Source: Microvirga tunisiensis (GTDB lineage: Bacteria > Pseudomonadota > Alphaproteobacteria > Rhizobiales > Beijerinckiaceae). Taken from it: a DNA stretch of 53,506 bases. The position numbers and the translations under genes are program-made. The notes beneath the pieces are model-generated. The model saw only the letters and a list, made by a program, of their open reading frames with translations. It was not told where the DNA came from and ran no database searches. Within the stretch, counting starts at the first letter, position 1. Every line of letters starts with the position of its first letter. Shown one piece after another: positions 9,315 to 19,201 of the stretch. Location: positions 1-53,506 of the forward strand of contig NZ_VOSK01000021.1 in the NCBI RefSeq assembly GCF_009296175.1. The letters are read 5' to 3'.

Positions 9315-9401
9315 TCAGATCCGTTCGATGGTCGGCCCTGCAACAAGCTGCTGCAGGGCATGCCAGGGGCCGAACGTGCGTTGATGCATCGCTTCAATCA
9401 T
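9315..9401 (-). CDS. Possible 28-residue leader peptide upstream of the ABC-F gene
   Basis: In the 338-base gap between the LysR gene and the ABC-F gene there is a small minus-strand ORF (ATG at 9401, stop at 9317-9315) with a very strong ribosome site, AGGGAGG, five or six bases before the ATG. The product begins MIEAMHQRTFGPWHALQQL and ends in ERI. I do not recognise it. Such uORFs control some ABC-F resistance genes by attenuation, but I see no convincing terminator/antiterminator pair. It could also be a chance ORF. Confidence 0.3.
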   Translation of the reverse strand: MIEAMHQRTFGPWHALQQLVAGPTIERI

Positions 9402-9442
9402 GCAGCCCTCCCTGGTTTCGAATGGTGATCGGGATCCAAGGC

Positions 9443-10369
9443 TTATCCGGAAAGAGCCGCGGGCGCAATCTCGGGCGAGGGCCGCTTCTTGATGAAATCC
9501 ACGAAGGCGCGCAGGGGTGCCGGCATGTGACGGCGGCTTTGATAATAGAGGAAGGGCCCGGAGAAGGGCTGCAGCCAATCGTCCAGCACGGGCACCAGGG
9601 CACCGCTCTTCAATTCCGGCTCGATAAATCCCTCGAAGGTGGCGATCAGGCCGAGCCCCTGGATCGCGGCGCTGATTTCCAGGTCGATGTTGTTCGCGAT
9701 CACCCGGGCCGTGGGAGTGATCTTCACGATCTCGCCGTCGCGCTCGAATTCCCAAGGGTGCATCACGCCGCTGGCGAAGCGATGGCGGATGCAGGCATGG
9801 TTCAGAAGGTCCATCGGATGCGAAGGCCGGCCATGGGCAGCGAGATAGGCGGGCGCGCCGGCGACCAGGAAGCGCTGCACGCGCGGGCCGATGGGCACGG
9901 CGATCATGTCCTTCTCCAGTCGCTCGTCATAGCGGACACCGGCGTCGAATCCGGCCGCCAGAACGTCGACGAAGCTGTCCTCGGTGGTCACCTCCAGGGC
10001 GATGCCCGGATGGGCGGCCAGGAACGGGCCGATGATCGGCGGAAGCACGAGACGGGCCACCGCTGTCGGAACGTTGAGCCGCAGCGTCCCGGTCGGCGAA
10101 TCGCGAAAGCCGTTCACCGCATCGAGCGCGGCGGCGACCTCGCTCAAAGCGGGGCTCAGGCGTTCGAGCAATCGCTGCCCGGCCTCCGTCGGCGTGACGC
10201 TGCGCGTGGTCCGGTTCAGAAGCCGCACGCCGAGCCGCGCTTCCAGTCGCCGCAGGGCCTCGCTCAAGGACGAGGCCGAGACGCCGCGCAAGCGCGCCAC
10301 GCTGCGGAAGGAGCGCGCCCGCGCCACCGCCGCGAAGGCTTCGAGATCCGCGAGATCGACATCGCTCAT
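9443..10369 (-). CDS. LysR-family transcriptional regulator
   Basis: Typical LTTR of 308 residues. The N-terminal winged helix-turn-helix (DLEAFAAVARARSFRSVARL, SASSLSEALRRLEARLGVRL) is followed by the LysR_substrate effector domain with GTLRLNVPTAVARLVLPPII and the late segment GLGLIATFEGFIEPEL. The start at 10369 (MSDVDLADLEAF) is the usual distance from the HTH. It diverges from an aldo/keto reductase over 119 bases, the classic arrangement for a regulator and its target, so it probably controls that gene and itself in response to a small ligand I cannot name. Confidence 0.9.
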   Translation of the reverse strand: MSDVDLADLEAFAAVARARSFRSVARLRGVSASSLSEALRRLEARLGVRLLNRTTRSVTPTEAGQRLLERLSPALSEVAAALDAVNGFRDSPTGTLRLNVPTAVARLVLPPIIGPFLAAHPGIALEVTTEDSFVDVLAAGFDAGVRYDERLEKDMIAVPIGPRVQRFLVAGAPAYLAAHGRPSHPMDLLNHACIRHRFASGVMHPWEFERDGEIVKITPTARVIANNIDLEISAAIQGLGLIATFEGFIEPELKSGALVPVLDDWLQPFSGPFLYYQSRRHMPAPLRAFVDFIKKRPSPEIAPAALSG

Positions 10370-10388
10370 TGTTCGAAAATCCAAACAG

Positions 10389-10424
10389 CCTGTTCTTGTT
10401 ATGCCGGATTATCGCACGAACAGG
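10389..10424. promoter_or_regulatory. Inverted repeat between lysR and aldo/keto reductase, candidate operator
   Basis: CCTGTTC at 10389-10395 and GAACAGG at 10418-10424 make a perfect 7-bp inverted repeat with a 22-base AT-richer centre, in the middle of the divergent promoter gap. Its position fits a LysR recognition site, though LTTR boxes usually have a shorter T-N11-A core. Confidence 0.4.
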
Positions 10425-10488
10425 AAGCGGGCATGATCCGTTGACGTCGGCGAAGAGCCGCCGGCCGACATTTTCAGGAGATCATCAG

Positions 10489-11484
10489 ATGCAACACCGC
10501 CGCTTAGGGAAAACCGGTCCCTCCGTGTCCGCGCTCGGCCTCGGCTGCATGGGCATGTCGGGCATGTACGGGCCGGCGGACCGGGCCGAGGGAATCGCCA
10601 CCATTCATGCAGCCCTGGAGGCCGGCATCACCCTTCTCGATACCGGCGATTTCTACGGCATGGGCCATAACGAGATGCTGGTCGGCGAGGCGCTCCAGGG
10701 GCGCGACCGCGATCAGGCCGTGATCAGCGTCAAGTTCGGCGCCATGCGCGATCCCGCCGGAGCGTGGCTCGGCGACGATGCCCGCCCGCAGGCCGTGAAA
10801 AGCTTTCTCGCCTATACCCTGCAGCGCCTGAGGGTCGACCATATCGACATCTACCGCCCGGCCCGGCTCGATCCGAACGTGCCGATCGAGGACACCATCG
10901 GGGCCATCGCCGACATGGTGAAGGCGGGTTACGTGCGCCATATCGGCTTGTCCGAAGTCGGCCCCGACACCATCCGCCGAGCCGCTGGCGTGCATCCGAT
11001 CTGCGACCTCCAGATCGAGTACTCCCTGATCTCGCGCGGCATCGAGGACGCCATCCTGCCGGTCTGCCGCGAACTCGGCATCGGCATCACGGCCTATGGG
11101 GTGCTTTCGCGCGGTCTGATCAGCGGCCATTGGCAGGGCGAGACCACCGGCCCCGGCGATTTCCGCACCCATAGCCCTCGCTTCCAGGAGGGCAATGTCG
11201 AGAAGAACCTCGCGCTGGTCGAAGGTCTGCGGCGTCTGGCCGAGGCCAAGGGCGTCAGCGTCGCGCAGATCGCCATCGCCTGGGTGGCGGCGCAGGGCGA
11301 TGACATCATCCCGCTCGTCGGCGCCCGCCGCCGCGATCGCCTCGCCGAGGCGCTCGGGGCCCTTGACGTCAAGCTCACCGAGGAGGATCTCGCGGCCATC
11401 GAGCAGATCGTCCCCAAGGGCGCGGCCGCCGGCGACCGCTATCCGTCCGCCCAGATGGCCATGCTGGACAGCGAGAGGGTGTGA
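10489..11484 (+). CDS. Aldo/keto reductase
   Basis: NADPH-dependent oxidoreductase of the AKR (beta/alpha)8 barrel, 331 residues. It has LGLGCMGMSGMYG at the start, the catalytic Asp and Tyr in LLDTGDFYGMGHNE, the Lys in VISVKFGAM, and the late cofactor segment IIPLVGARRRDRLAEALGAL. The ATG at 10489 has CAGGAG seven bases upstream. The YGP...DTGDFYG pattern is that of the AKR13-like bacterial group (YghZ/YajO relatives), whose substrates are various aldehydes and ketones. Usual catalytic His is replaced in the stretch IYRPARLDP, as is common in this branch. Divergent from the LysR gene. Confidence 0.9.
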   Translation: MQHRRLGKTGPSVSALGLGCMGMSGMYGPADRAEGIATIHAALEAGITLLDTGDFYGMGHNEMLVGEALQGRDRDQAVISVKFGAMRDPAGAWLGDDARPQAVKSFLAYTLQRLRVDHIDIYRPARLDPNVPIEDTIGAIADMVKAGYVRHIGLSEVGPDTIRRAAGVHPICDLQIEYSLISRGIEDAILPVCRELGIGITAYGVLSRGLISGHWQGETTGPGDFRTHSPRFQEGNVEKNLALVEGLRRLAEAKGVSVAQIAIAWVAAQGDDIIPLVGARRRDRLAEALGALDVKLTEEDLAAIEQIVPKGAAAGDRYPSAQMAMLDSERV

Positions 11485-11564
11485 GGAGGCGTGCGTAATC
11501 TCACCGCCGAGCGGATGTCATATGTTACAACAATCGGGGTCTCATTCATCGTATCGAGTCTCTC

Positions 11565-12095
11565 ATGGGCCGCATCGTAATCGTTCCTTTTTTGCTGAGC
11601 ATGGCGCTTGGCCCCCTTCTGTCGATGTCCTCAACCGCTCAGGCAGAGGATCTGGGCGCATGGCGGGTGCTCACGGCCGAGGAGGAAAAGATCCGCGTCG
11701 GAGAGACGCCAAGCAGTGAGGCCGATCCTTCAATGATCGAAGCCGACTTCGATGGCGATGGACGGAAGGACAAGGCGCTGATCGCAATCCGGAAGCCCGA
11801 TGATGTGCTCGGCCTCATCGTCCTCCTCAAGAGCCGCCCTCAGATTTTTGTCCTATCCGAGCACAACAGAAGCGGTCTGGATGTTGATCAAAGCGGCCTT
11901 CCCCATTCGGGTCTTAGCGTTGCTGAGCCTGGGGCTTGGCAGCCGAACTGCTACGATGATGAGTGTTTCAAGCGTCCGCCAAAGAAAAGAATTCTGAAAA
12001 ATCCAGGTATTCTTTTCTATGATGGCCCCAATACAGTGCTTTATTTTTGGGAGCCGAGAACCAAGAGCTTTGGTGGTTCCTTGATGGTCCACTAG
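11565..12095 (+). CDS. Secreted protein of unknown function with an FG-GAP-like DFDGDGRKD motif
   Basis: The 176-residue product has a clear Sec signal peptide (hydrophobic residues 4-22, cleavage near STAQA, residue ~27). The mature part has the acidic loop EADFDGDGRKDKALIA, a calcium-loop-like pattern found in beta-propeller (FG-GAP/VCBS) repeats, then two cysteines (PNCYDDECF) that could form a disulfide and a final YFWEPRTKSFGGSL. I cannot assign a family. Its last third (11900-12080) is visibly richer in A and T than neighbouring genes, which may mean recent arrival or weak selection. It converges on yggS with a 13-base gap. Confidence 0.75.
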   Translation: MGRIVIVPFLLSMALGPLLSMSSTAQAEDLGAWRVLTAEEEKIRVGETPSSEADPSMIEADFDGDGRKDKALIAIRKPDDVLGLIVLLKSRPQIFVLSEHNRSGLDVDQSGLPHSGLSVAEPGAWQPNCYDDECFKRPPKKRILKNPGILFYDGPNTVLYFWEPRTKSFGGSLMVH

Positions 12096-12108
12096 CGGAG
12101 TTAAACCT

Positions 12109-12786
12109 TCAAGCCTTTGGCCGACTCCCAAAAATCGCGCTGCCGACCCGCACATGGGTGGCGCCGAGCTGGATCGCCGCGTCGAAATCGGCGCTCATGC
12201 CCATGGACAGCATGGCGAGGCCGTGGCGCCTGGCGATGGTGTTGAGCAGCGCGAAATGGGGCGACGGCGGGTCCTCCGCCGGCGGGATGCACATGAGGCC
12301 CGCGATCTCCAGGCCGTATTTGCTGCGGCAGGCCTCAAGGAAGGCATCAACCTCGGCCGGGATCACGCCGCCCTTCTGCGGCTCCTCGCCGGTGTTCACC
12401 TGTACCAGCAGGCGCGGCCTCTTGCCCTGCCTGACGATCTCCTTGGCGAGCGCTTCGGCGAGCGACGGGCGGTCGAGGGTGTGGATCACGTCGAAGAGCT
12501 CCACCGCCTCCCGGGCCTTGTTGGACTGCAGCGGGCCGATCATGTGGAGCTCCACATCGGCAAAGCGCTCGCGCAAGGCCGGCCATTTGGCCTTGGCTTC
12601 CTGTACGTAATTCTCGCCGAAGACCCGCTGGCCTGCGGCGAGCACCGGCTCGATCTCCTCCACCGGGAAGGTTTTGGAGACCGCCACGAGGGTGATGGAG
12701 GATAGGTCGCGGCCATAATCGGAGGCCGCGCGCCGGATGCTCTCCTGCACCTGTTTCAAGCCTTCGACCGCGCCGTTCTCGCTCAT
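12109..12786 (-). CDS. YggS/PLPBP family pyridoxal-phosphate homeostasis protein
   Basis: A 225-residue single-domain alanine-racemase-like barrel that binds pyridoxal phosphate and buffers its supply. The PLP lysine is in LVAVSKTFPVEEI; FGENYVQEAKAKW, HMIGPLQSNKAREAV, VNTGEEPQKGGV, GLMCIPP and LSMGMSADFDAAIQLGATHVRVGSAIFG are the family hallmarks in order. Length is normal. It stands alone on the minus strand, divergent from leuS with a repeat-filled gap of about 260 bases. Confidence 0.93.
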   Translation of the reverse strand: MSENGAVEGLKQVQESIRRAASDYGRDLSSITLVAVSKTFPVEEIEPVLAAGQRVFGENYVQEAKAKWPALRERFADVELHMIGPLQSNKAREAVELFDVIHTLDRPSLAEALAKEIVRQGKRPRLLVQVNTGEEPQKGGVIPAEVDAFLEACRSKYGLEIAGLMCIPPAEDPPSPHFALLNTIARRHGLAMLSMGMSADFDAAIQLGATHVRVGSAIFGSRPKA

Positions 12787-12807
12787 GGCATCCTCTCTCG
12801 CTCCGCA

Positions 12808-12917
12808 CTGTCATCCCCGGCCGGAGATGGCGAATGCCATCACGCTAGAAGGGGATCCATGGTCAGGCACGCCCCGATGATCCCCCTTCCCGGCTCTGCG
12901 AGCCGCCGGGGATGACA
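12808..12917. repeat. Dispersed palindromic repeat, TGTCATCCCCGGC / GCCGGGGATGACA
   Basis: The yggS-leuS gap holds TGTCATCCCCGGCCGG at one end and CGCCGGGGATGACA at the other, with an inner GGGGATCCATGG and CCCTTCCCGG. The same arrangement recurs at 25617-25714 and 42555-42653, so it is a mobile-type intergenic repeat and could fold into a long hairpin in RNA. Confidence 0.8.
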
Positions 12918-13046
12918 CACCGCGTCGAATCTTGACCGTCTCGCCCGCGCGAAACCGTTGACCGCGCGGGAGAGCTGTGTCCTAGTCCGCGCCAACGCTG
13001 CGGCGCAAGCCGCTTGAATCGCTAAACGACGGATGTGCTGAGAAAA

Positions 13047-15668
13047 ATGAGGCCCGAGCGCTACAACGCCAAGGAAGCCGAGCTGAGATGGCGGCAGGTC
13101 TGGAATGACCGCGACCTGTTCAAGACGAACAACGACGACCCGCGTCCGAAATACTACGTGCTCGAGATGTTCCCGTATCCGTCGGGACGCATCCATATGG
13201 GCCACGTGCGCAACTACACCATGGGCGACGTGGTGGCGCGCTACAAGCGCGCGCGTGGCTTCAACGTACTCCACCCCATGGGCTGGGACGCGTTCGGAAT
13301 GCCGGCCGAGAACGCCGCCATGCAGAACAAGGTCCACCCGAAGGAATGGACCTACGCCAACATCGCCACCATGCGCTCCCAGCTGCAATCGATGGGTCTC
13401 GCCATCGACTGGAGCCGCGAGATCGCGACCTGCGATCCGAGCTATTACAAGCATCAGCAGCGCATGTTCCTGGACTTCCTGGAAGCAGGCCTCGTCGACC
13501 GCAAGACCGCCAAGGTGAACTGGGATCCGGTCGATCACACCGTGCTCGCCAACGAGCAGGTGATCGACGGCCGCGGATGGCGCTCGGGCGCCCTGGTCGA
13601 GCAGCGCGAGCTGACCCAGTGGTTCCTGAAGATCACCGATTTCGCCCAGGATCTCGACGACAGGCTCGACACCCTCGACCGCTGGCCGGAGAAGGTGCGC
13701 CTGATGCAGCGCAACTGGATCGGCCGCTCGGAAGGCCTGCTGGTGCGCTTCGCGTTGAAGCCCGAGACGGTCCCGAACGGCGACACCGAGCTGCAGATCT
13801 ACACCACGCGGCCGGACACCCTGTTCGGCGCGAAGTTCATGGCCGTCGCGCCCGATCATCCGCTCGCCAGGGCGGCCGCCGAGAAGAACCCCGAGCTTGC
13901 TGCCTTCATCGAGGAATGCAAGCGCATGGGCACGGCGCAGGAAGCCATCGACAAGGCCGAGAAGCTCGGATTCGACACAGGGGTTCGCGCCGAGCATCCG
14001 TTCGACCCGAACTGGACGCTGCCGGTCTATGTGGCGAACTTCATCCTGATGGAATACGGCACGGGCGCCATCTTCGGCTGCCCGGCGCACGACCAGCGCG
14101 ACCTGGACTTCGTCAACAAGTACGGGCTGGGCAACACGCCGGTGGTCTGCCCGCCGGATGTCGAACCGAATGCCTTCGTCATCACCGACACGGCCTATGA
14201 CGGCGACGGCCGGATGATCAATTCCCGCTTCCTCGACGGCATGACCATCGAAGAGGCCAAGGATGAGGTCGCCCGCCGCCTGGAATCGCAGACCCGCGGC
14301 AACCGTCCGGTGGCCGAGCGCAAGGTGAATTTCCGCCTGCGCGACTGGGGCATCTCGCGCCAGCGCTACTGGGGCTGCCCGATCCCGATCATCCATTGCG
14401 ATGAATGCGGCGTCGTGCCGGTGCCGAAGGATCAGCTGCCGGTGGTGCTGCCGGAGGACGTGTCCTTCGACGTGCCGGGCAACCCGCTCGACCGTCACGC
14501 GACCTGGAAGCACGTGGATTGCCCGCAATGCGGCGGGAAAGCCCGCCGCGAGACGGACACCATGGACACCTTCGTGGATTCGTCCTGGTACTTCGCGCGC
14601 TTCACCGACCCGACCCTGACGGACAAGCCGACGGACCGCGCGACCGTGGACCATTGGCTGCCCGTCGACCAGTATATCGGCGGCATCGAGCACGCGATCC
14701 TGCACCTGCTCTATTCGCGCTTCTTCACCCGCGCGATGAAGAAGACGGGCCATGCCGGCGTCGACGAGCCTTTCGCCGGCCTGTTCACGCAAGGCATGGT
14801 GGTCCACGAGACCTACAAGGATGCGAGCGGCGGCTGGGTGCTGCCCTCCGACGTGCGCTTCGAGACGCAAGGCGCGGCACGCAAGGCGTTCCATGTGGAA
14901 ACCGGCGCGCCTATCGAGATCGGCTCGATCGAGAAGATGTCGAAGTCGAAGAAGAACACGGTCGACCCGGACGAGATCATCGCATCCTACGGGGCCGATA
15001 CGGCGCGCTGGTTCATGCTCTCCGACTCGCCGCCGGAGCGCGACGTGATCTGGACCGAGGAGGGCGTGCAGGGCGCAGGTCGCTTCGTCCAGCGCGTCTG
15101 GCGCCTCGTCGGCGATCTCGCCGAGCGCATGGCAGCCGGGAATTCCGCTGCCGCGGAAGGCCCCATCGCCACCGCCGTCCGCAAGGCGGCGCACAAGGCG
15201 CTGGCGGCCGTCGAGGACGATGTCGAGCGTCTGCGCTTCAACCGCTGCGTCGCCCATCTCTACGAGCTCGCCAACAGCCTGCAGGATCTGTCGAACCAGG
15301 CCAAGACCAGCGACGAGCCGGGCTTGGGCCAGGCCTTCACTGATGCCGGGCGCATCTTCGTGCAGCTGCTCGCCCCGATGATGCCCCATCTCGCCGAGGA
15401 ATGCTGGGAATCCCTGGGCCAGCAGGGCGTCGTGTCCGACACGGCCTGGCCGACGGTCGACCGGTCGCTTCTGGTGGAGGACACGGTGACCCTCCCCGTG
15501 CAGGTCAACGGCAAGAAGCGGGCTGACGTGACGGTTGCCCGCGATGCGGATCAGGCTAGTGTCGAGGCGGCCGTGCTCTCGCTCGATGCCGTGCAAAAGG
15601 CGATGGAGGGGAAGCCCGCCCGCAAGATCATCGTGGTTCCCCAAAGGATCGTGAATGTCGTCGTTTAA
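13047..15668 (+). CDS. leuS: Leucyl-tRNA synthetase
   Basis: Charges tRNA-Leu with leucine. Class I synthetase signatures are complete: the HIGH-type motif in [18 protein letters not shown], the CP1 editing domain ([19 protein letters not shown]), a zinc-knuckle region with CDECGVV and CPQCGG, and the KMSKS loop [15 protein letters not shown], followed by the anticodon-binding helical domain. The product is about 873 residues, normal for the bacterial enzyme. I chose ATG 13047 ([12 protein letters not shown]); a GTG at 13035 in frame is possible. It is the first gene of leuS-lptE-holA: its end overlaps lptE by 14 bases. Confidence 0.97.
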   Translation: MRPERYNAKEAELRWRQVWNDRDLFKTNNDDPRPKYYVLEMFPYPSGRIHMGHVRNYTMGDVVARYKRARGFNVLHPMGWDAFGMPAENAAMQNKVHPKEWTYANIATMRSQLQSMGLAIDWSREIATCDPSYYKHQQRMFLDFLEAGLVDRKTAKVNWDPVDHTVLANEQVIDGRGWRSGALVEQRELTQWFLKITDFAQDLDDRLDTLDRWPEKVRLMQRNWIGRSEGLLVRFALKPETVPNGDTELQIYTTRPDTLFGAKFMAVAPDHPLARAAAEKNPELAAFIEECKRMGTAQEAIDKAEKLGFDTGVRAEHPFDPNWTLPVYVANFILMEYGTGAIFGCPAHDQRDLDFVNKYGLGNTPVVCPPDVEPNAFVITDTAYDGDGRMINSRFLDGMTIEEAKDEVARRLESQTRGNRPVAERKVNFRLRDWGISRQRYWGCPIPIIHCDECGVVPVPKDQLPVVLPEDVSFDVPGNPLDRHATWKHVDCPQCGGKARRETDTMDTFVDSSWYFARFTDPTLTDKPTDRATVDHWLPVDQYIGGIEHAILHLLYSRFFTRAMKKTGHAGVDEPFAGLFTQGMVVHETYKDASGGWVLPSDVRFETQGAARKAFHVETGAPIEIGSIEKMSKSKKNTVDPDEIIASYGADTARWFMLSDSPPERDVIWTEEGVQGAGRFVQRVWRLVGDLAERMAAGNSAAAEGPIATAVRKAAHKALAAVEDDVERLRFNRCVAHLYELANSLQDLSNQAKTSDEPGLGQAFTDAGRIFVQLLAPMMPHLAEECWESLGQQGVVSDTAWPTVDRSLLVEDTVTLPVQVNGKKRADVTVARDADQASVEAAVLSLDAVQKAMEGKPARKIIVVPQRIVNVVV

Positions 15669-16191
15669 GTTCAAAGGCCTCGCCCACGTCGTTCTCGTGG
15701 CAGGCCTGTCTCTCGGCCTGTCCGCCTGCTTTCGGCCGCTCTATGGCCCGACCGCCTCGGGCCAGTCGCTCCAGACGGTCCTGGCCTCCATCGACGTGCC
15801 GGAGCTGCAATGGCCGCCGGCGCTCGCCAATACGGGGCATTACCTGCGCAGCGAGCTGGTCTACCTGCTCAACGGCTCGGGATCGGACACGGCCAAGCGC
15901 TACAAGCTCGCACTGCGCATGACCGAAAGCCAGTCGAGCCCGGTGGTCGACAGCGAGACCGGCACGGCCAGCTCCGTCATCGTCGGCGGCACCCTGACCT
16001 ATACGCTGACGAGCCTGGACGGAAAGACGGTGGTCACGCAGGGCACGGCCACATCGGCCACGAGCTTCGACCGCTTCCCGCAGCGTTTCGCCAATATCCG
16101 GGCGGCGCGTGACGCTGAGATCCGGCTCGCCACGGATCTGGCGCAGCAGGTGAGGACCCGCTTGTCGGCGACGCTCGCAACCCAAAGCTGA
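15655..16191 (+). CDS. lptE: LPS-assembly lipoprotein LptE
   Basis: Outer-membrane lipoprotein that plugs LptD and helps deliver lipopolysaccharide to the cell surface. The N-terminus is a lipoprotein signal peptide with lipobox LSAC (Cys about residue 25) followed by FRPLYGP, the hallmark of alphaproteobacterial LptE. The rest is a small alpha/beta domain ([30 protein letters not shown]). Length 178 residues, normal. The gene starts inside the end of leuS and stops four bases before holA, so the three are translationally coupled. Confidence 0.9.
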   Translation: MSSFKFKGLAHVVLVAGLSLGLSACFRPLYGPTASGQSLQTVLASIDVPELQWPPALANTGHYLRSELVYLLNGSGSDTAKRYKLALRMTESQSSPVVDSETGTASSVIVGGTLTYTLTSLDGKTVVTQGTATSATSFDRFPQRFANIRAARDAEIRLATDLAQQVRTRLSATLATQS

Positions 16192-16195
16192 CCCG

Positions 16196-17215
16196 ATGGT
16201 CGCCGTCAAAGCAGGTGACGTGGACGGAGCGCTGCGGCGCCCCGATCCGCGCATCGGCGTCTTCCTATTCTACGGGCCCGACATGGGCCTGATCAACGAG
16301 CGTGCCCGCGCCGTCGCCGAGCGCTCGGTGGACGATCCCTCCGACCCGTTCCAGCTCATCCGCATCGATGGCGACGACATCGCCTCGGACCCGGGCCGCC
16401 TCGCCGACGAGGCCGGGACCATGGGTCTGTTCGGCGCTAAGCGCGCGATCTGGGTGAAATCGACCTCGCGCAACATCGCGCCGGCGGTCGATGCGGTTCT
16501 GAAGGGCGAGTTGCAGGACACGGTGATCGTCATCGAAGGCGGCGATCTGCAGAAATCCGCGCCGCTGCGGACATTGTGCGAGCGTTCGCAGAAGGCGCTC
16601 GCCCTGCCCTGCTATGCGGATACGGGCCGCGATCTCGGCACGGTCGTCGATGATGCCTTGAAGGCCAACGGTTTTTCGATCCAGCGCGAGGCCAGAACCG
16701 CGCTGATCGCGAGCCTCGGCGGCGACCGGCTCGCCACCCGCGGAGAACTCGCCAAGCTCATGCTGTATGCCCATGGCCAGCGCGAGATCACGCTGGCCGA
16801 CGTGGACGCGATCATGAGCGACGTGTCGAGCCTCGCCATGGACGCGGTGGTCGATGCCGCCTTCGCCGGCGAGGGCACGGGCCTGGAGACAGGCTCCCGG
16901 CGCCTGGCCGCGGAAGGCGTGAATGCATCCGTGCTGCTCGGCGCCGCGCTCCGCCATGCCCTGATGCTGCTGACAGCGCGGATTTCCGTAGAGGAAGGTC
17001 GTCCGATCCCCAATGTGATGGAAGGCATGCGCAGCCTGCACTTCCGGCGCAAGCCCCTGGTCGAACGCCATCTCCAGCGCTGGACGAGCGGCAGCCTCAA
17101 GGATGCCGTCGCGTTGCTTCAGACCAATTTGCTGCAGACCCGTCGTCTCGCGGATCTCGCCGATACGATCGCGGCCAAGACCCTGCTCGACATCGCAAGA
17201 GCGGCAAGGCGGTAG
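16196..17215 (+). CDS. holA: DNA polymerase III subunit delta
   Basis: Clamp-loader wrench subunit that opens the beta sliding clamp. The 339-residue product begins MVAVKAGDVDGALRRPDPR and has the degenerate AAA+ fold: FLFYGPDMGLINERA at the P-loop position without a functional Walker lysine, the domain with LIRIDGDDIASDPGRLADE, and the helical collar domain at the end (LVERHLQRWTSGSL, TNLLQTRRLADLADT). leuS-lptE-holA is a common alphaproteobacterial operon, upstream of parB in many members. Confidence 0.93.
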   Translation: MVAVKAGDVDGALRRPDPRIGVFLFYGPDMGLINERARAVAERSVDDPSDPFQLIRIDGDDIASDPGRLADEAGTMGLFGAKRAIWVKSTSRNIAPAVDAVLKGELQDTVIVIEGGDLQKSAPLRTLCERSQKALALPCYADTGRDLGTVVDDALKANGFSIQREARTALIASLGGDRLATRGELAKLMLYAHGQREITLADVDAIMSDVSSLAMDAVVDAAFAGEGTGLETGSRRLAAEGVNASVLLGAALRHALMLLTARISVEEGRPIPNVMEGMRSLHFRRKPLVERHLQRWTSGSLKDAVALLQTNLLQTRRLADLADTIAAKTLLDIARAARR

Positions 17216-17280
17216 CTCGGCGACTTTCTTTTTATGGAAATTCACCCCTCATTGTGAGGGTCTTGCTCACAACTCTCTCA

Positions 17281-17387
17281 CCTCATCCTGAGGATCAGCC
17301 ATGGCTGCGTCACGAAGGAGGATCCAGAGAGCACCGGAGGCGCCCTCGTCCTTCGAGACGGTGCTAAAGCACCTCCTCCGGATGAGG
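17281..17387. repeat. Dispersed palindromic repeat, CCTCATCCTGAGGA family (degenerate)
   Basis: The convergent holA-parB gap holds CCTCATCCTGAGGA at 17281-17294 and TCCTCCGGATGAGG at the far end, with an inner GAAGGAGGATCCAGAG and CCTTCGAGACGG. A better copy lies at 40519-40623. The surrounding ~240 bases (17216-17458) hold no gene; the ORF that crosses it at 17301-17693 is antisense to parB. Confidence 0.75.
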
Positions 17388-17458
17388 GCTCAGGGCTGCT
17401 CCCATTTCGGACTGGCCTCGCCGGATGAGGTTTTCGCGCTGGAGAAGGCGGTACGGGA

Positions 17459-18343
<885 letters not shown>

Positions 18344-18361
18344 TGTCTCTCTCAAATGTTC

Positions 18362-19201
18362 TTAAGCCGCGCGCAGGGCGCGTTCACGCTGAATGACTTC
18401 GGACGCCAACCGGAGATAGGCCTGCGAGCCGGCGCATTTCAGATCGTAGAGCAGGACCGGCTTGCCGTGCGACGGAGCCTCGGACACGCGGACGTTGCGC
18501 GGGATCATGGTCTCGTAAACCTTGTTGCCCATGAACTGGCGCACGTCGGCGACGACCTGCCCCGAGAGGTTGTTGCGGGGGTCGAACATGGTCAGCACGA
18601 CGCCGTGGATGGAGAGATCCGGATTGAGCGCCGAACGGACCTGCTCGACCGTCTTGATCAGCTGGCTGAGGCCTTCCAGAGCGAAAAATTCGCATTGGAG
18701 CGGCACCAGAACCGCGTCAGCAGCGGTCAAGGCATTGATGGTCAAAAGATTGAGCGATGGCGGGCAATCGATCAAAATATAGGTAAAAGGTTCACTTACC
18801 TCGGAGGCCGAAAGGCTCTGAATCGCCGAGCGGAGTCGATGCGACCGATTCCGCTCGTTCGCAATCTCCAGCTCGACACCAAGCAGGTCGAGAGTCGAGG
18901 GCGCGACCGATAATCCGGGCACCACGGTCTCGGTGATGCTCTCGGCCAGTGAGGCTTCACCGGCCAGCACATGGTAGGTCGAGATCTGGCGGCTCTTCCG
19001 GTCGATGCCGAGACCCGTCGAGGCGTTGCCCTGCGGGTCGAGGTCGATGATCAGCACCTTCTCGCCGATAGCGGCGAGCGCCGTGCCGAGATTGATCGCC
19101 GTCGTCGTCTTCCCGACGCCTCCCTTCTGGTTGGCGAGCACGAGAACGCGCGGCGTCACGCCACGCGCGCCTGCTTCGGGTCCGTTGCGGTCGGTCATCA
19201 T
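18362..19201 (-). CDS. parA: Chromosome-partitioning ATPase ParA
   Basis: Non-specific DNA-binding ATPase whose gradient pulls ParB-parS complexes apart. The deviant Walker A LANQKGGVGKTTTAINL, the Walker A' DLDPQGNASTGLG and Walker B YILIDCPPSLNLLTINAL are intact in 279 residues. It starts at 19201 (ATG-ATG tandem) with ATGA overlapping the stop of rsmG. The gene order mnmE-mnmG-rsmG-parA-parB is the widely conserved origin-proximal partition cluster. Confidence 0.96.
   Translation of the reverse strand: MMTDRNGPEAGARGVTPRVLVLANQKGGVGKTTTAINLGTALAAIGEKVLIIDLDPQGNASTGLGIDRKSRQISTYHVLAGEASLAESITETVVPGLSVAPSTLDLLGVELEIANERNRSHRLRSAIQSLSASEVSEPFTYILIDCPPSLNLLTINALTAADAVLVPLQCEFFALEGLSQLIKTVEQVRSALNPDLSIHGVVLTMFDPRNNLSGQVVADVRQFMGNKVYETMIPRNVRVSEAPSHGKPVLLYDLKCAGSQAYLRLASEVIQRERALRAA

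Noticed and set aside
12840..15674. A 944-residue open frame on the minus strand
   Set aside because: It is fully antisense to leuS and has the Arg/Leu/His-rich composition of shadow frames in GC-rich DNA; leuS carries all catalytic motifs.
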